Source: Salinibacterium sp. NG253 | GTDB taxonomy: Bacteria; Actinomycetota; Actinomycetes; Actinomycetales; Microbacteriaceae | NCBI RefSeq assembly: GCF_015864945.1 | Contig: NZ_JADYWF010000003.1 | Coordinates: 1 to 64,000 of the forward strand | Direction of reading: 5' to 3' | Length of the DNA stretch: 64,000 nt | Shown here: piece after piece, positions 8,100-16,591 of the stretch | How positions within the stretch are numbered: position 1 is the stretch's first letter | How the letters are laid out: each line of letters opens with the position of its first letter | The notes under the pieces: generated by a model | What the model was told of the DNA's origin: nothing | What the model saw: only the letters and a program-made list of their open reading frames with translations | The model's database searches: none | Position numbers and translations under genes: made by a program

Positions 8100-9752
8100 C
8101 TAACTAGCTGGTGTCAGCTTCGCAAGGATCTGCACAATTCCCGGTTGAGTCGGATCCGCTGACGCGTATTGATCGTCCTCGGTGGGGAACCCAACGTAGT
8201 TCCGGGTGTTGTATTCGCCGAGGAGCGGGTGCGCCCCAAGCGGAATCGCGGGAACGTTGTCTACGAAGGCTGTCTGGATAACCTCGAGAGCAGCCGTTCG
8301 CTCATCGTCGGAAGCGGTGTTCGCGTAGGTGTTCAACGCTTCAGTGACCGCGGAGTCGTCGAATCGTCCGAAGTTGAACTGAGCGCGATCATCGACGATC
8401 CACTTGGTGTCCATGGTCGAGGTGTACAGGCCATATGCATTGCCCGTGTCTTCGAGCCAGTGGATGATCGCCTGGAACGTTCCTTCTTGACGCGCGGCGT
8501 CCCAGCCGCCCCAGTCAGGCTGGTCAACGTTGACATCGATGCCGAGGCCTTCGCTCAGTTCTTCAGCGAGCAGAGCCTGCTCAGTGTTCCAGTCACTCCA
8601 GCCAGCAGGAACCGAGATCGAGAACGAGACGGTCTCGCCATCGGGGTCAATCAGGCTCTCGTTTTGCCAGGTGTAGCCAGCGTCCGTAAGGATTTGCTTC
8701 GCTTTATCGATGTCAACCTTGTAATTCTGGCCGCTGTACTCGGGCAGGATTTCATTCTCGAGAAGATCGCTCAGCCCGGTCACGCTCCAAATCGCCTCGC
8801 TCGCTCCTTCACGCGCGATGTCGACATAGGCCTGACGATCGATAGTCCATGCCAACGCTTCGCGGAGAGCCGGGTCATTGAACGGCTTCGTCTGAAGGTT
8901 CATGAACAGGGTGCCTGCTCCCGCGGTGGGCGACACGAGGAAATGATTCGCCTCATCCGCGGCTAGGTAGCTCGCCTCAATTTGTGGGATGAACGCCTGC
9001 GCCCAGTCGGCTTCGCCAGAGACGAGCGCGGTGGTGAGGGCTGCGTTGTCGCCGTACGAAACGTAGTGCAGTTCCGGCACCGCCAGGTCGCCGCCCCAGT
9101 AGTTCGGGTTCGCCGTGAGAGTGACAGATTCCGTCGACCAGTTGTCGAGAACGTAGGGACCGGTGCCGACAGCGAGACCTTCTGCGGTGAGTGGGTCAGT
9201 GTTGGGGTCTTCGATGTTCTCCCAAATGTGCTTGGGCACTATGGGGGTGTGCAGAACGCGAGCCTGCGCGACATACTTCGAGTCGCCGAACGTGAGCGTG
9301 ATGGCGTCTCCGTCGACAGTCGCACCCTCGTAGTTGAGGCCGCTGGTGTCGGCGAGCGTACCGTTGAGGAACTGGTCAAACGTGAACACGATATCGTCGC
9401 CCGTAAAGGCGGTGCCGTCACTCCAGGTCACGCCGCTGCGGGGCACGACAGTCAGCTCGGTGTAGTCGTCGTTCCACTCCACGGACTCCGCGAGCCACGG
9501 GGTAGTGCTGAGGTCGCCTGTCGGATTGACGAGAGCCAGAGTTTCGAAAATGACTTTGGCATAGCCATACTTCGACGCTGACGAGTCGCCCAAATAGGGG
9601 TTGTGCGATTCAGTGGTAATCGCGCCATCTGGTTTTGCGATTGTGAGTGCCGCGCCGCTACCGCTACCGCTATCGCCGCCGCTCGTGGCGCAGCCGGTCA
9701 GCGCCAGCGCCGCCGCGATGCCGATGGCACCGATCGATGTTCTTAGCCTCAT
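8100..9752 (-). CDS. ABC transporter substrate-binding lipoprotein, family 5 (SBP_bac_5)
   Basis: 550 residues. Lipoprotein signal with lipobox LTGC (Cys21), then a Gly/Ser linker, then a family 5 extracytoplasmic solute-binding domain: WLAESVEWNDDYTELTV, SGVTWSDGTAFTGDDIVFTF, GTGPYVL near 195, and FNDPALREALAWTIDRQAYV near 290. It captures the substrate outside the membrane and hands it to the two permeases. AAGGAG lies 7 nt before the ATG. It is the first gene of the operon and is divergent from a TetR regulator. The GH3 gene at the operon end argues for a saccharide substrate, not a peptide. Confidence 0.9.
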   Translation of the reverse strand: MRLRTSIGAIGIAAALALTGCATSGGDSGSGSGAALTIAKPDGAITTESHNPYLGDSSASKYGYAKVIFETLALVNPTGDLSTTPWLAESVEWNDDYTELTVVPRSGVTWSDGTAFTGDDIVFTFDQFLNGTLADTSGLNYEGATVDGDAITLTFGDSKYVAQARVLHTPIVPKHIWENIEDPNTDPLTAEGLAVGTGPYVLDNWSTESVTLTANPNYWGGDLAVPELHYVSYGDNAALTTALVSGEADWAQAFIPQIEASYLAADEANHFLVSPTAGAGTLFMNLQTKPFNDPALREALAWTIDRQAYVDIAREGASEAIWSVTGLSDLLENEILPEYSGQNYKVDIDKAKQILTDAGYTWQNESLIDPDGETVSFSISVPAGWSDWNTEQALLAEELSEGLGIDVNVDQPDWGGWDAARQEGTFQAIIHWLEDTGNAYGLYTSTMDTKWIVDDRAQFNFGRFDDSAVTEALNTYANTASDDERTAALEVIQTAFVDNVPAIPLGAHPLLGEYNTRNYVGFPTEDDQYASADPTQPGIVQILAKLTPAS

Positions 9753-9852
9753 TGCTATTCTCCTTCGTGTGGGCGCACGACCCTGTGCGTGTGAGTGTAT
9801 GACGCCGGGCGTGTCCGAAGGACGACGACGGTGTCGAACTGAGTGCGGGTTT

Positions 9853-9882
9853 ACCTTACAATCAAGTAAGTAAGTTAAGCAA
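9853..9882 (-). promoter_or_regulatory. putative promoter and TetR operator of the beta-glucoside operon
   Basis: On the minus strand a TTGCTT (9877-9882) and a TAAGGT (9853-9858) lie 18 bp apart and form a plausible -35/-10 pair. The spacer and -10 contain the palindrome CTTAC-N6-GTAAG (9855-9870), followed by further GTAAG/TAAG half-sites. This is a likely binding site for the TetR protein encoded 90 bp away. Binding there would block the promoter. Confidence 0.5.
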
Positions 9883-9959
9883 GCATCCGTTTAGTCGATC
9901 TCGATGCTCGTGCGCGGATATACTTTCATCCGGAAAGCAGCTAAAGGGGGAGGCGAACC

Positions 9960-10592
9960 ATGGCAGGTAATCGGCGGCCACCCCGTTCCCGGCCTGAGAC
10001 GCTCGCTCGGCGCCGTGACATCCTCGACGCCGCGGTCGAAATCTTTGGCAACAAAGGCTTTACCGGCGGAACGCTGCAAGAGATTGCCGACGAAGTGGGC
10101 ATGACTCACGCCGGAATCCTTCATCACTTTGGTTCAAAGGACAAACTTCTTCTCGAAGTGCTCGCCCTCCGCGATGAGACAGACGTTGCTGATCTCGAAG
10201 AGCAACATATCCCGGACGGGATCGCACTTTTCCGCCACCTAGTTCGCACGGCGTTTATCAATGAGGGCCGCCCGGGTATCGTTCAGGCCTATGCTGTGCT
10301 GTCTGCGGAGTCGGTGACAGACGATCACCCCGGGCGCGACTTCTTCGAAAAGCGGTATGAAGTGCTGCGCGGTGCGGTCTCCGACGCCTTTGAGATTGTG
10401 TGCGCCGAGCACGGAATCACGTCGAAAGAAAAGATCGACCTCGCATCCGCCAGCATTTTGGCGGTGATGGACGGGCTGCAAGTGCAGTGGCTCCTCGACC
10501 CCAAGACCGTCGACCTCGGCCGAGCATCGGAATTCGCTATCGAAGCGATCGTCGACTCCGTGATTGCTCCGGCGCGGTCAGCGCTGTCCTGA
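9960..10592 (+). CDS. TetR/AcrR family transcriptional regulator
   Basis: 210 residues. N-terminal TetR helix-turn-helix at about 19-62 (RRDILDAAVEIFGNKGF, then GTLQEIADEVGMTHAGILHHF); the C-terminal ligand-binding domain is diverged, as usual. A GGGGGAGG ribosome site lies 6 nt before the ATG. It is divergent from the beta-glucoside transport/hydrolysis operon with about 207 bp between, where a GTAAG palindrome overlaps the operon promoter. It is therefore the likely local repressor, relieved by the imported sugar or a derivative (inference). Confidence 0.9.
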   Translation: MAGNRRPPRSRPETLARRRDILDAAVEIFGNKGFTGGTLQEIADEVGMTHAGILHHFGSKDKLLLEVLALRDETDVADLEEQHIPDGIALFRHLVRTAFINEGRPGIVQAYAVLSAESVTDDHPGRDFFEKRYEVLRGAVSDAFEIVCAEHGITSKEKIDLASASILAVMDGLQVQWLLDPKTVDLGRASEFAIEAIVDSVIAPARSALS

Positions 10593-10641
10593 GGGGCGGC
10601 AAACGTGAGCGTCGCCATTCGCTGCGCTCATGAGCTTAGGC

Positions 10642-10675
10642 GCTAGCCCGCGCAATTAATCGCGGCGAGACTAGC
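10642..10675. terminator. hairpin after the TetR gene
   Basis: Interrupted inverted repeat: GCTAG (10642-10646) with CTAGC (10671-10675), and CCGCG (10648-10652) with CGCGG (10661-10665). It lies 50 nt after the TetR stop and has no T-run, so it is a weak terminator candidate. Confidence 0.35.
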
Positions 10676-10742
10676 CCTCCGCACTGCGCGGCCCGGTGAG
10701 GCTGAGATGCGCTTGTCAGCATCGTCGCCCAGTATGGGGAGT

Positions 10743-11648
10743 ATGAGTTTTGAGCTCCCGCCGCTGCGGAATCCACGACGGACTATTGGCGATCGAACCT
10801 TTGATTTCTCGCGCCAGGTTGCGGTGATGGCGATCGTGAATCGCACGCCCGATTCCTTTTACGATGCGGGAACCAACTACGCGCTTGAGAATGCTGTTGC
10901 CGCGTCGCTGCGGGCTGTCGAGCAGGGAGCCGATTGGATCGATATTGGTGGCGTTCCGTTCGCTCCGGGCGACCCTCTGAGCGTGGAGGAGGAGTGCCAG
11001 CGCGTCGTTCCTGTGGTGCAGGCGCTTCGCGAAGCATCCGACGTCGTGATCTCCGTCGACACCTTCCACGCTGAGGTTGCACGCCGCAGCATCGCGGCCG
11101 GAGCCACGGTGATTAATGACACGACAGGCTTGAGCGATCCTGACCTCGCCGGCGTTGTCGCTGCCAGCGATGCATCGCTCATTCTTGTTCACTCGCGGGC
11201 GCAGCCACGCACCCAGTTCGCTCGGCCGCAGTACGACGATGTTGCGGCAGAGGTGCGGGACTTTCTGCAGAGCCGAGTCGAGCAAGCTGTGGATTCTGGA
11301 GTTGCCGACGATCGGCTCTTCATCGATCCGGGGCACGACCTGAACAAGAACACGCTGCACAGCCTCGAGCTCACGCGCCGCCTCGACGTAATCACCGAAC
11401 TCGGGTTGCCGACCCTCGTCGCGCTCTCCAATAAAGACTTCATCGGCGAAGTGCTTGATAAGCCGAAGCGTGAACGGTTAGAAGGTTCGCTCGCAGCCGC
11501 CGTGGCAGCCATCCTCAATGGCGCGAGGGTGGTGCGGGTGCACGAGGTCGCTGAAACGGTAGCTGCCGTGCGCATGACGGAAGCGATCCTGGGGCTCCGC
11601 GAGCCGGCGCTGCTGAAGCACAACATGTCCGACATCAACGAAAGGTAG
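10743..11648 (+). CDS. folP2: FolP2-type dihydropteroate synthase homologue
   Basis: 301 residues with the pterin-binding TIM-barrel fold: VMAIVNRTPDSFYDAG in place of the canonical VNVTPDSFSDGG, IDIGGVP, ISVDTFHAEVA, INDTTG, and IDPGHDLNKNTLHSLEL. These variants match mycobacterial FolP2 (Rv1207), and in Mycobacterium leprae the folP2 product does not act as dihydropteroate synthase, so pteroate synthesis should not be assumed. ATG at 10743 was chosen because earlier in-frame ATGs precede the conserved part without a ribosome site; GGGGAG is only 1 nt away, so the start may be leaderless. The next gene begins 5 nt after its stop. Confidence 0.8.
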   Translation: MSFELPPLRNPRRTIGDRTFDFSRQVAVMAIVNRTPDSFYDAGTNYALENAVAASLRAVEQGADWIDIGGVPFAPGDPLSVEEECQRVVPVVQALREASDVVISVDTFHAEVARRSIAAGATVINDTTGLSDPDLAGVVAASDASLILVHSRAQPRTQFARPQYDDVAAEVRDFLQSRVEQAVDSGVADDRLFIDPGHDLNKNTLHSLELTRRLDVITELGLPTLVALSNKDFIGEVLDKPKRERLEGSLAAAVAAILNGARVVRVHEVAETVAAVRMTEAILGLREPALLKHNMSDINER

Positions 11649-11653
11649 GCACC

Positions 11654-12403
11654 GTGGCCGACGCATCCGACATCCATTCCCTCAGCGCTGGGGCGCCGCT
11701 CACCGACGAGCAACTTCTCGCGAGCTACGCGGTGGCTGATCGATCAGTGCCGTGGTTGCGCGCGAACTTTGTGTCGAGCATCGATGGCGCTGCCACCCAC
11801 GAGGGTGTGTCTGGTGGGCTTGGCACGGACTCAGACGGTCGTGTCTTCGGGCTGCTTCGACGGCTTGCGGATGTTATCGTCGTTGGTGCGGGAACGGTGC
11901 GGCAGGAGGGCTACCGCAATCTCGCTCTCGACGAGGAGTCTGCAGAGTGGCGGACTGCGCAAGGACTCGCCGCTCAGCCACCGTTTGCCATAGTGACGGC
12001 ATCCCTGCGGCTGGAGCCGGGAGACCTGGGCAGCTACGCGACGCGCCCCCTCGTGGTGACCACCGAGAGCGCACCCGCGGAGAGCCGTAAACGAATCGAA
12101 GAGGTTGCTGACGTGATCATTGCGGGGGATGCTGCCGTAGATACCGTCGAGATGAAACACCTTCTGGCGGAACGCGGGCTAGTTCAGCAGCATAGCGAAG
12201 GCGGTCCGACACTCTTCGCGACCATGATTGCCCAAGGCGTTGTCGACGAGCTTTGCCTCACCGTGAGCCCGCGGCTTGAAGGCGGCTCGGCGCGACGCAT
12301 TGTGGACGCGGCGGATGCGACACCGCAAAACATGTCGCTCGCGCACGCGCTGTCCGCGCCCGATGGCACGCTACTGCTGCGCTACCTCCGCGCCGCTCGC
12401 TAG
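11654..12403 (+). CDS. RibD C-terminal-domain reductase, Rv2671-like
   Basis: 249 residues comprising only the pyrimidine/dihydrofolate-reductase-like domain of RibD, without a deaminase domain. Matches to Mycobacterium tuberculosis Rv2671 recalled from memory include WLRANFVSSIDGAAT near 33-48, RRLADVIVVGAGTVRQEGY, SEGGPTLFATMI and VDELCLTVSPRLEGGSARRIV. Rv2671 has been reported to act as an alternative dihydrofolate reductase when overexpressed. GTG start; the AAAGGTAGG ribosome site spans the end of folP2, so the pair is almost surely co-transcribed. The natural substrate is unknown. Confidence 0.8.
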   Translation: MADASDIHSLSAGAPLTDEQLLASYAVADRSVPWLRANFVSSIDGAATHEGVSGGLGTDSDGRVFGLLRRLADVIVVGAGTVRQEGYRNLALDEESAEWRTAQGLAAQPPFAIVTASLRLEPGDLGSYATRPLVVTTESAPAESRKRIEEVADVIIAGDAAVDTVEMKHLLAERGLVQQHSEGGPTLFATMIAQGVVDELCLTVSPRLEGGSARRIVDAADATPQNMSLAHALSAPDGTLLLRYLRAAR

Positions 12404-12434
12404 CGCGTTGTCGTTGCGATACGCGCGCGCTAGC
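12399..12434. terminator. hairpin shared by convergent genes
   Basis: A 9-bp perfect inverted repeat (GCTAGCGCG at 12399-12407, CGCGCTAGC at 12426-12434) contains the stop codons of both converging genes. There is no T-run. It could act as a compact two-way transcription end or as an mRNA 3'-end stabiliser. Confidence 0.5.
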
Positions 12435-13884
12435 ACTCGACGACGTTGACGGCGAGACCGCCCATCGACGTTTCCTTGTAGCGCGAACTCATATCCTTGC
12501 CGGTCTCGGCCATGGTGATGATGACCTCATCGAGCGAGACGCGGTGCTCGCCATCGCCCCACAACGCCATCTTCGCGGCATTGATCGCCTTCGAGGCAGC
12601 AATCGCGTTGCGTTCAATGCACGGAATTTGCACGAGTCCACCAATGGGATCGCACGTGAGTCCGAGGTTGTGTTCCATCGCAATCTCGGCCGCATTCTCG
12701 ACCTGCGCGGGGGTTCCGCCGAGAATCTCTGCGAGTCCCGCGGCCGCCATGGAAGAGGCTGAGCCGACCTCGCCCTGACACCCGACCTCGGCTCCCGAGA
12801 TGGAAGCCATGCGCTTGTAGAGCACGCCCACGGCCGCGCTGGCCAGCAAGAAGCGCACGGTAGCGTCATCCTTCGTCGCCTGGTCGGCGTCTTTCATGCC
12901 TGGTGCGTAGTGGGTCGCGTAGAACAGCACGGCCGGGATGATGCCGGCAGCACCGTTGGTGGGGGCAGTGACGACCCGGCCACCCGAGGCATTTTCTTCG
13001 TTGACGGCGAGGGCAACGAGGTTGACCCATTCCTGCCAAAAGTTCGGATCGCGGTTGGGGTCTTCTTCACGCAGGCGTCGGTGCCATTCGGGAGCCCGGC
13101 GCCGCACCTTCAAATTGCCGGGCAGGTTGCCGGTGCGCTCAAGGCTGTTGTTCTTGCACTCATCCATAACATCGCGGATGTGCAGGAGCCCAGCAACCAC
13201 CTCAGACTCGGGACGGCGCGCCAACTCGTTGCGCAACATCACGCCGCTGAAGCTGAGCCCCTCGGCGCGACAGTGCGCGAGCAATTGCGCTGCAGTGCGA
13301 AACGGCAGCGGATCCGCCACGGCGGCTGGGCCGCTAGAGGAGCTGCCATCACGGTTGTCGCCCTCGCGATAGATGAAACCGCCACCGATCGAGAAGTAGG
13401 TTGCCTCGAGAATTGCGGTGCCATCCGCATTGTATGCCGCAAAGCGCATGCCGTTCGGATGCCCATCGAGAACGGTGAGCGGGTGCAGGGCGATGTCGGA
13501 CTCGCGGAACGGCACATCGTGACTCGCGCCCAAGCGCAACAACCCGGATTCTTCGATGCGGGCCAGAATCTGTTCCATCTCCGCGGGGAGCACGCGGTCG
13601 GGCAACTTGCCTTCCAAACCAATCAGTACCGCGCTCATCGTGCCGTGGCCAGCACCGGTTGCGGCGAGAGAACCGTAGAGGCGAACGCTGAGAGTGGCGA
13701 CAGAGTCGAGCATCCCGTGGTCGGAAAGATCAGCGGCGAAGGACGCAGCCGCGCGCATGGGGCCGACCGTGTGTGAACTGGACGGGCCGATGCCAACAGT
13801 GAACAGATCGAAGCTGCTGAGGGGCACCTCTTCGAGCGAGGGCGTTGGTACTTCAGTTCGGGGGGTCAGATTGCGAATGGCCAC
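12430..13884 (-). CDS. sdaA: L-serine ammonia-lyase, single-chain iron-sulfur type
   Basis: 484 residues. It converts L-serine to pyruvate and ammonia. The N-terminal beta domain starts with [21 protein letters not shown] (S-S-S-H motif), and the C-terminal alpha domain carries the 4Fe-4S cysteines in [25 protein letters not shown] and VQIPCIERN. Start is GTG with CGGAG 6 nt upstream. A tandem glycine riboswitch lies in its leader, which suggests that excess glycine, via serine hydroxymethyltransferase, is drained to pyruvate. The SD lies in the loop of a short GGTGA/TCACC hairpin next to the start, a possible expression platform. Confidence 0.93.
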   Translation of the reverse strand: MAIRNLTPRTEVPTPSLEEVPLSSFDLFTVGIGPSSSHTVGPMRAAASFAADLSDHGMLDSVATLSVRLYGSLAATGAGHGTMSAVLIGLEGKLPDRVLPAEMEQILARIEESGLLRLGASHDVPFRESDIALHPLTVLDGHPNGMRFAAYNADGTAILEATYFSIGGGFIYREGDNRDGSSSSGPAAVADPLPFRTAAQLLAHCRAEGLSFSGVMLRNELARRPESEVVAGLLHIRDVMDECKNNSLERTGNLPGNLKVRRRAPEWHRRLREEDPNRDPNFWQEWVNLVALAVNEENASGGRVVTAPTNGAAGIIPAVLFYATHYAPGMKDADQATKDDATVRFLLASAAVGVLYKRMASISGAEVGCQGEVGSASSMAAAGLAEILGGTPAQVENAAEIAMEHNLGLTCDPIGGLVQIPCIERNAIAASKAINAAKMALWGDGEHRVSLDEVIITMAETGKDMSSRYKETSMGGLAVNVVEC

Positions 13885-13948
13885 GGTGACTCCGTTTCTT
13901 CACCACACTGCGTCGTGCGGGCGTCGTTGAGTCCTCTCCGCTCTGTAT

Positions 13949-14120
13949 TGGGCCTGAGAGTTTCCGCACGCTTGTGGCGTTGCGTTGCCCCGTCGGCGAG
14001 TCGGACAGGGCCGACTACTTTTCAGAGTTGCCTATCCACTGCGGTACTGGGGCCTGAGAGATTCCCGGAGAGGGTTTGCTCCTACGGCGCCAACCATCGA
14101 TCGGAAGGACTCTCCCGCAG
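13949..14120 (-). ncRNA. tandem glycine riboswitch upstream of sdaA
   Basis: Two consecutive aptamers on the minus strand. Aptamer 1 (about 14120-14049) has GGGAGAG, GCGCCGTAGGAGCAAA and ATCTCTCAGGCC. Aptamer 2 (about 14048-13949) has GCCGACGGGGCAACGC and AAACTCTCAGGCCC. These are the conserved cores of the glycine riboswitch family, and the linker between them is short. The gap 13885-14261 contains nothing else except the sdaA promoter; a TATGCT hexamer (14150-14155, minus strand) is a possible -10. Genetic decision probably happens near the sdaA ribosome site, since no terminator hairpin with a T-run was seen. Confidence 0.9.
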
Positions 14121-14261
14121 CGGAATGACGGCTGTTCACTTGTGCCATCAGCATACACTTGAGCCTGCCTCGCAGACCCGTCAATCTCGCGCCGGACTGG
14201 TGCTCAGTCGAGCGAGCGTTCCGCCCCTCAGCGCTGCGAAACGCGCGCTCGTAAAGACCGC

Positions 14262-15119
14262 TTAGTCCTCGGGGTCTGAGGGATCGATCGGCTCGTGGTG
14301 GTCAGCGTTTGTCACTCCACGGCGCCAGTAACCGTCGGCTGTTACTTGCTGCTTGGGGAGGCCTAGCTCACGACGCAGGTAGCGGCGGAGCGGAACCAGA
14401 GTTGTCGCTTCTCCCGCAAGGAACACGAAGGTCGACTCGCCGATTTCGCCGAGCGCGCGCAACGCGGCTTCCAGCTGACCGAGGCCGTCTCGGCGATAGA
14501 ACCAACCGGCATCCATGCGTGCCTTCAGCTCGTCGCTGAAGTAGCTCTCAAGGCTTTCGTCGGCGACATCGAATAGGGCGGTGATGTTTACCGAGGTGGG
14601 GAGCATGTCGATCCAGCGCGAGGCTGCCGGGAACGCCGTTTCGTCCGCGATCAGGATGACGTGGGTTGCGCCAACGGGCAGCAGTCGTGATCCCCGCGGA
14701 CCGGCGATCACGAGGCTGTCGCCAGCGGCGGCTTTTCCGGCCCAGGCGGAGGCGGGCCCCTCGTCTCCGTGGACGACGAAGTCGATGTCGAGCTCGTGAC
14801 GACCAGCATCGCTGCGGAAGCCGAGCGGGGTGTAGTCACGCGAGATAACCTTGCCCTCGCCCTTGGGCTTCTTGATTCCATCGGCGGTCATCGTGGGTGC
14901 AGTGAGCACGCCGGTTGCGGGATCGGGAAAGAATACTTTGACGTGGTCGGTGGGGCCACTGCTGACAAATCCGGCGAGTTCATCACCGCTGAGGGTGATG
15001 CGCGCAATCGACGGCGCCGGGTGGCTGACGGCGCTCACTGTCAGGTGGCGGATGACGAGGGGATGCTTGACGGAGTCACGTTCAATTGTCATAGGCGATG
15101 GGCGCGGGCGCCAGCTCAT
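14262..15119 (-). CDS. siderophore-interacting protein (FAD-dependent ferric-siderophore reductase)
   Basis: 285 residues. N-terminal FAD-binding domain (ARITLSGDELAGF, SRDYTPLGFR near 94-103, ELDIDFVVHGDEGPASAWA) and C-terminal SIP domain (VILIADETAFPAASRWI, FLAGEATTLVPLRRYLRRELG). This family (ViuB/YqjH-like) releases iron from ferric siderophores in the cytoplasm. An IdeR/DtxR box lies 11 nt upstream. Start at 15119 was chosen because a TAACTT hexamer (15128-15133, minus strand) lies 8 nt before it, consistent with a leaderless mRNA; ATG at 15092 is the alternative. Confidence 0.92.
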   Translation of the reverse strand: MSWRPRPSPMTIERDSVKHPLVIRHLTVSAVSHPAPSIARITLSGDELAGFVSSGPTDHVKVFFPDPATGVLTAPTMTADGIKKPKGEGKVISRDYTPLGFRSDAGRHELDIDFVVHGDEGPASAWAGKAAAGDSLVIAGPRGSRLLPVGATHVILIADETAFPAASRWIDMLPTSVNITALFDVADESLESYFSDELKARMDAGWFYRRDGLGQLEAALRALGEIGESTFVFLAGEATTLVPLRRYLRRELGLPKQQVTADGYWRRGVTNADHHEPIDPSDPED

Positions 15120-15129
15120 TTCGATAAAA

Positions 15130-15145
15130 GTTAGGCTTACCTAAC
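15130..15145. promoter_or_regulatory. IdeR/DtxR iron box
   Basis: Perfect palindrome GTTAGG-CTTA-CCTAAC, close to the DtxR/IdeR consensus TTAGGTTAGGCTAACCTAA. It overlaps the putative -10 of the siderophore-interacting protein gene, so iron-loaded IdeR should block transcription. Confidence 0.85.
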
Positions 15146-15172
15146 TACTGTAACCCTCGCGTGCGGGGAGAG

Positions 15173-16447
15173 CTAGAGCGACGGCGTGGTTTCTGTCGTC
15201 GTGATGGAGATTTCGCCCTTGAGCGAGCGATGCACGGGGCACTTGTCGGCAATGACGAGAAGCGAAGCACGTTGCTCGGCGGTGAGGTCGCCCTCGAACG
15301 TGAGCTCGCGTGTGAAATGCTCGACCATTCCTTCGGTCGAGGTGCAGTGCTCGCACGCGGCCGCGTCGATACGCTCGCGACTCAGCCGAACGCTGACCGA
15401 CTTCAACGGCATCTTCTTGCGGTCGGCGTACATCCTGATGGTGATGGAAGTGCAGCTTCCAAGCCCGGCCAAGACAAGGTCATAGGGTGCTGGGCCATGA
15501 TTTTCGCTCAGCGGTGCAGGCTCATCAGAGATGAGCTCGTGACCCGAAGCAAAGACGCGCTGTTCGTAGCGCGCAGGGCCGCTCTCGGTGACGATCACCG
15601 AACTGCCATCGGCGGTGATCGAGGCGCTCGGGTTGTCGACGACCGGTGAAGTCTTCGGTCCAGCACTGCTCGCCCGCGGTTCTGGGGCTGCGGTGTGGTC
15701 GAAAGCATAGCGAGCCGACCAGGCCGCGATCATGCTGGCCGCGAAAGCAGCATCATCACGATTGCTCAGGAGATGATCCGCACCATCGAGAGCCACGAAC
15801 GACTTGGGGTGCTTCGCTGTTTCGAAAATCTCCCGCGCGTTGTCGATGCCCACGGTCTGATCGATGGGGGAGTGCATGACCAAAAGTGCGGCATTCAGAT
15901 CGCGCAGTCGAACCGACTGAGGCTGTGCGGCAATGTCGTCGAGGAGTTGTTTGCGGATGCGGAACTCGCGGCCGCCCAGCTGAACCATTGCTTCTCCCGC
16001 AGTCACAATTTCCTCGCTCGCGTGGGCGAACAGGTTCGTGATGTGGGCAGGGTCGCTTGGGCTGCCGAGTGTGACGACAGCACGCGTCGAGGGCACGCGA
16101 TGGGCTGCAGCGAGCACGGCGGCTCCGCCCAGGGAGTGTCCAATGAGGATCGTGGGGGCGCGGTAGTTGGTGCCGAGATATTCGGTGGCGGCCACAACAT
16201 CATCGATGTTTGAGCTGAAGTTGGTGTTAGAAAAATCACCGTCGGAGCCGCCCAAGCCAGTGAAGTCGAAGCGCAAGACGGCGATGCCGTAGTCGACGAG
16301 TGCTTTCGAAATACGTGAGGCAGCGAATGAGTCCTTCGAACACGTGAAGCAGTGAGCGAAGAGCGCGTAGGCGGAAGGGGTGCCTTCGGGGAGGTCGAGG
16401 CGGGCCGCCAGCATGGAGCCGTTGGAGCCGGGGAATTCGATCTTCAT
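15173..16447 (-). CDS. fused alpha/beta hydrolase - OsmC family protein
   Basis: 424 residues with two domains. Residues 1-250 are an alpha/beta hydrolase with the nucleophile elbow GHSLGG, an acid in HSPIDQTVGI, and the His in LDGADHLL. Residues 275-424 are an OsmC/Ohr-type domain with its two conserved cysteines in GLGSCTSITIRMYADRKKM and ADKCPVHRSL. OsmC domains reduce organic hydroperoxides. The fusion is a known architecture in several bacteria; the joint substrate is not known. It lies between the iron-box region and a lipoprotein gene and is not clearly in an operon. Confidence 0.9.
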   Translation of the reverse strand: MKIEFPGSNGSMLAARLDLPEGTPSAYALFAHCFTCSKDSFAASRISKALVDYGIAVLRFDFTGLGGSDGDFSNTNFSSNIDDVVAATEYLGTNYRAPTILIGHSLGGAAVLAAAHRVPSTRAVVTLGSPSDPAHITNLFAHASEEIVTAGEAMVQLGGREFRIRKQLLDDIAAQPQSVRLRDLNAALLVMHSPIDQTVGIDNAREIFETAKHPKSFVALDGADHLLSNRDDAAFAASMIAAWSARYAFDHTAAPEPRASSAGPKTSPVVDNPSASITADGSSVIVTESGPARYEQRVFASGHELISDEPAPLSENHGPAPYDLVLAGLGSCTSITIRMYADRKKMPLKSVSVRLSRERIDAAACEHCTSTEGMVEHFTRELTFEGDLTAEQRASLLVIADKCPVHRSLKGEISITTTETTPSL

Positions 16448-16541
16448 TGTCCGTTACCGCTTTCGTGTCGACTTGCTCCAGCGTTTCTTATCCGGATACC
16501 GGATGCAACGCCCCCATGCTCTCAGTTCTTCCCGTTAACGC

Positions 16542-16582
16542 CAGAACGGCTGGCAAAGACGGTGTCTTCGCCAGCCGTTCTG
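16542..16582 (-). terminator. hairpin downstream of the lipoprotein gene
   Basis: A 13-bp perfect inverted repeat (16542-16554 with 16570-16582), 10 nt after the stop codon of the gene at 16592. There is no strong T-run after it on the minus strand, but its position and stability suggest a transcription end. Confidence 0.6.
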
Positions 16583-16591
16583 AAAAGAAAA

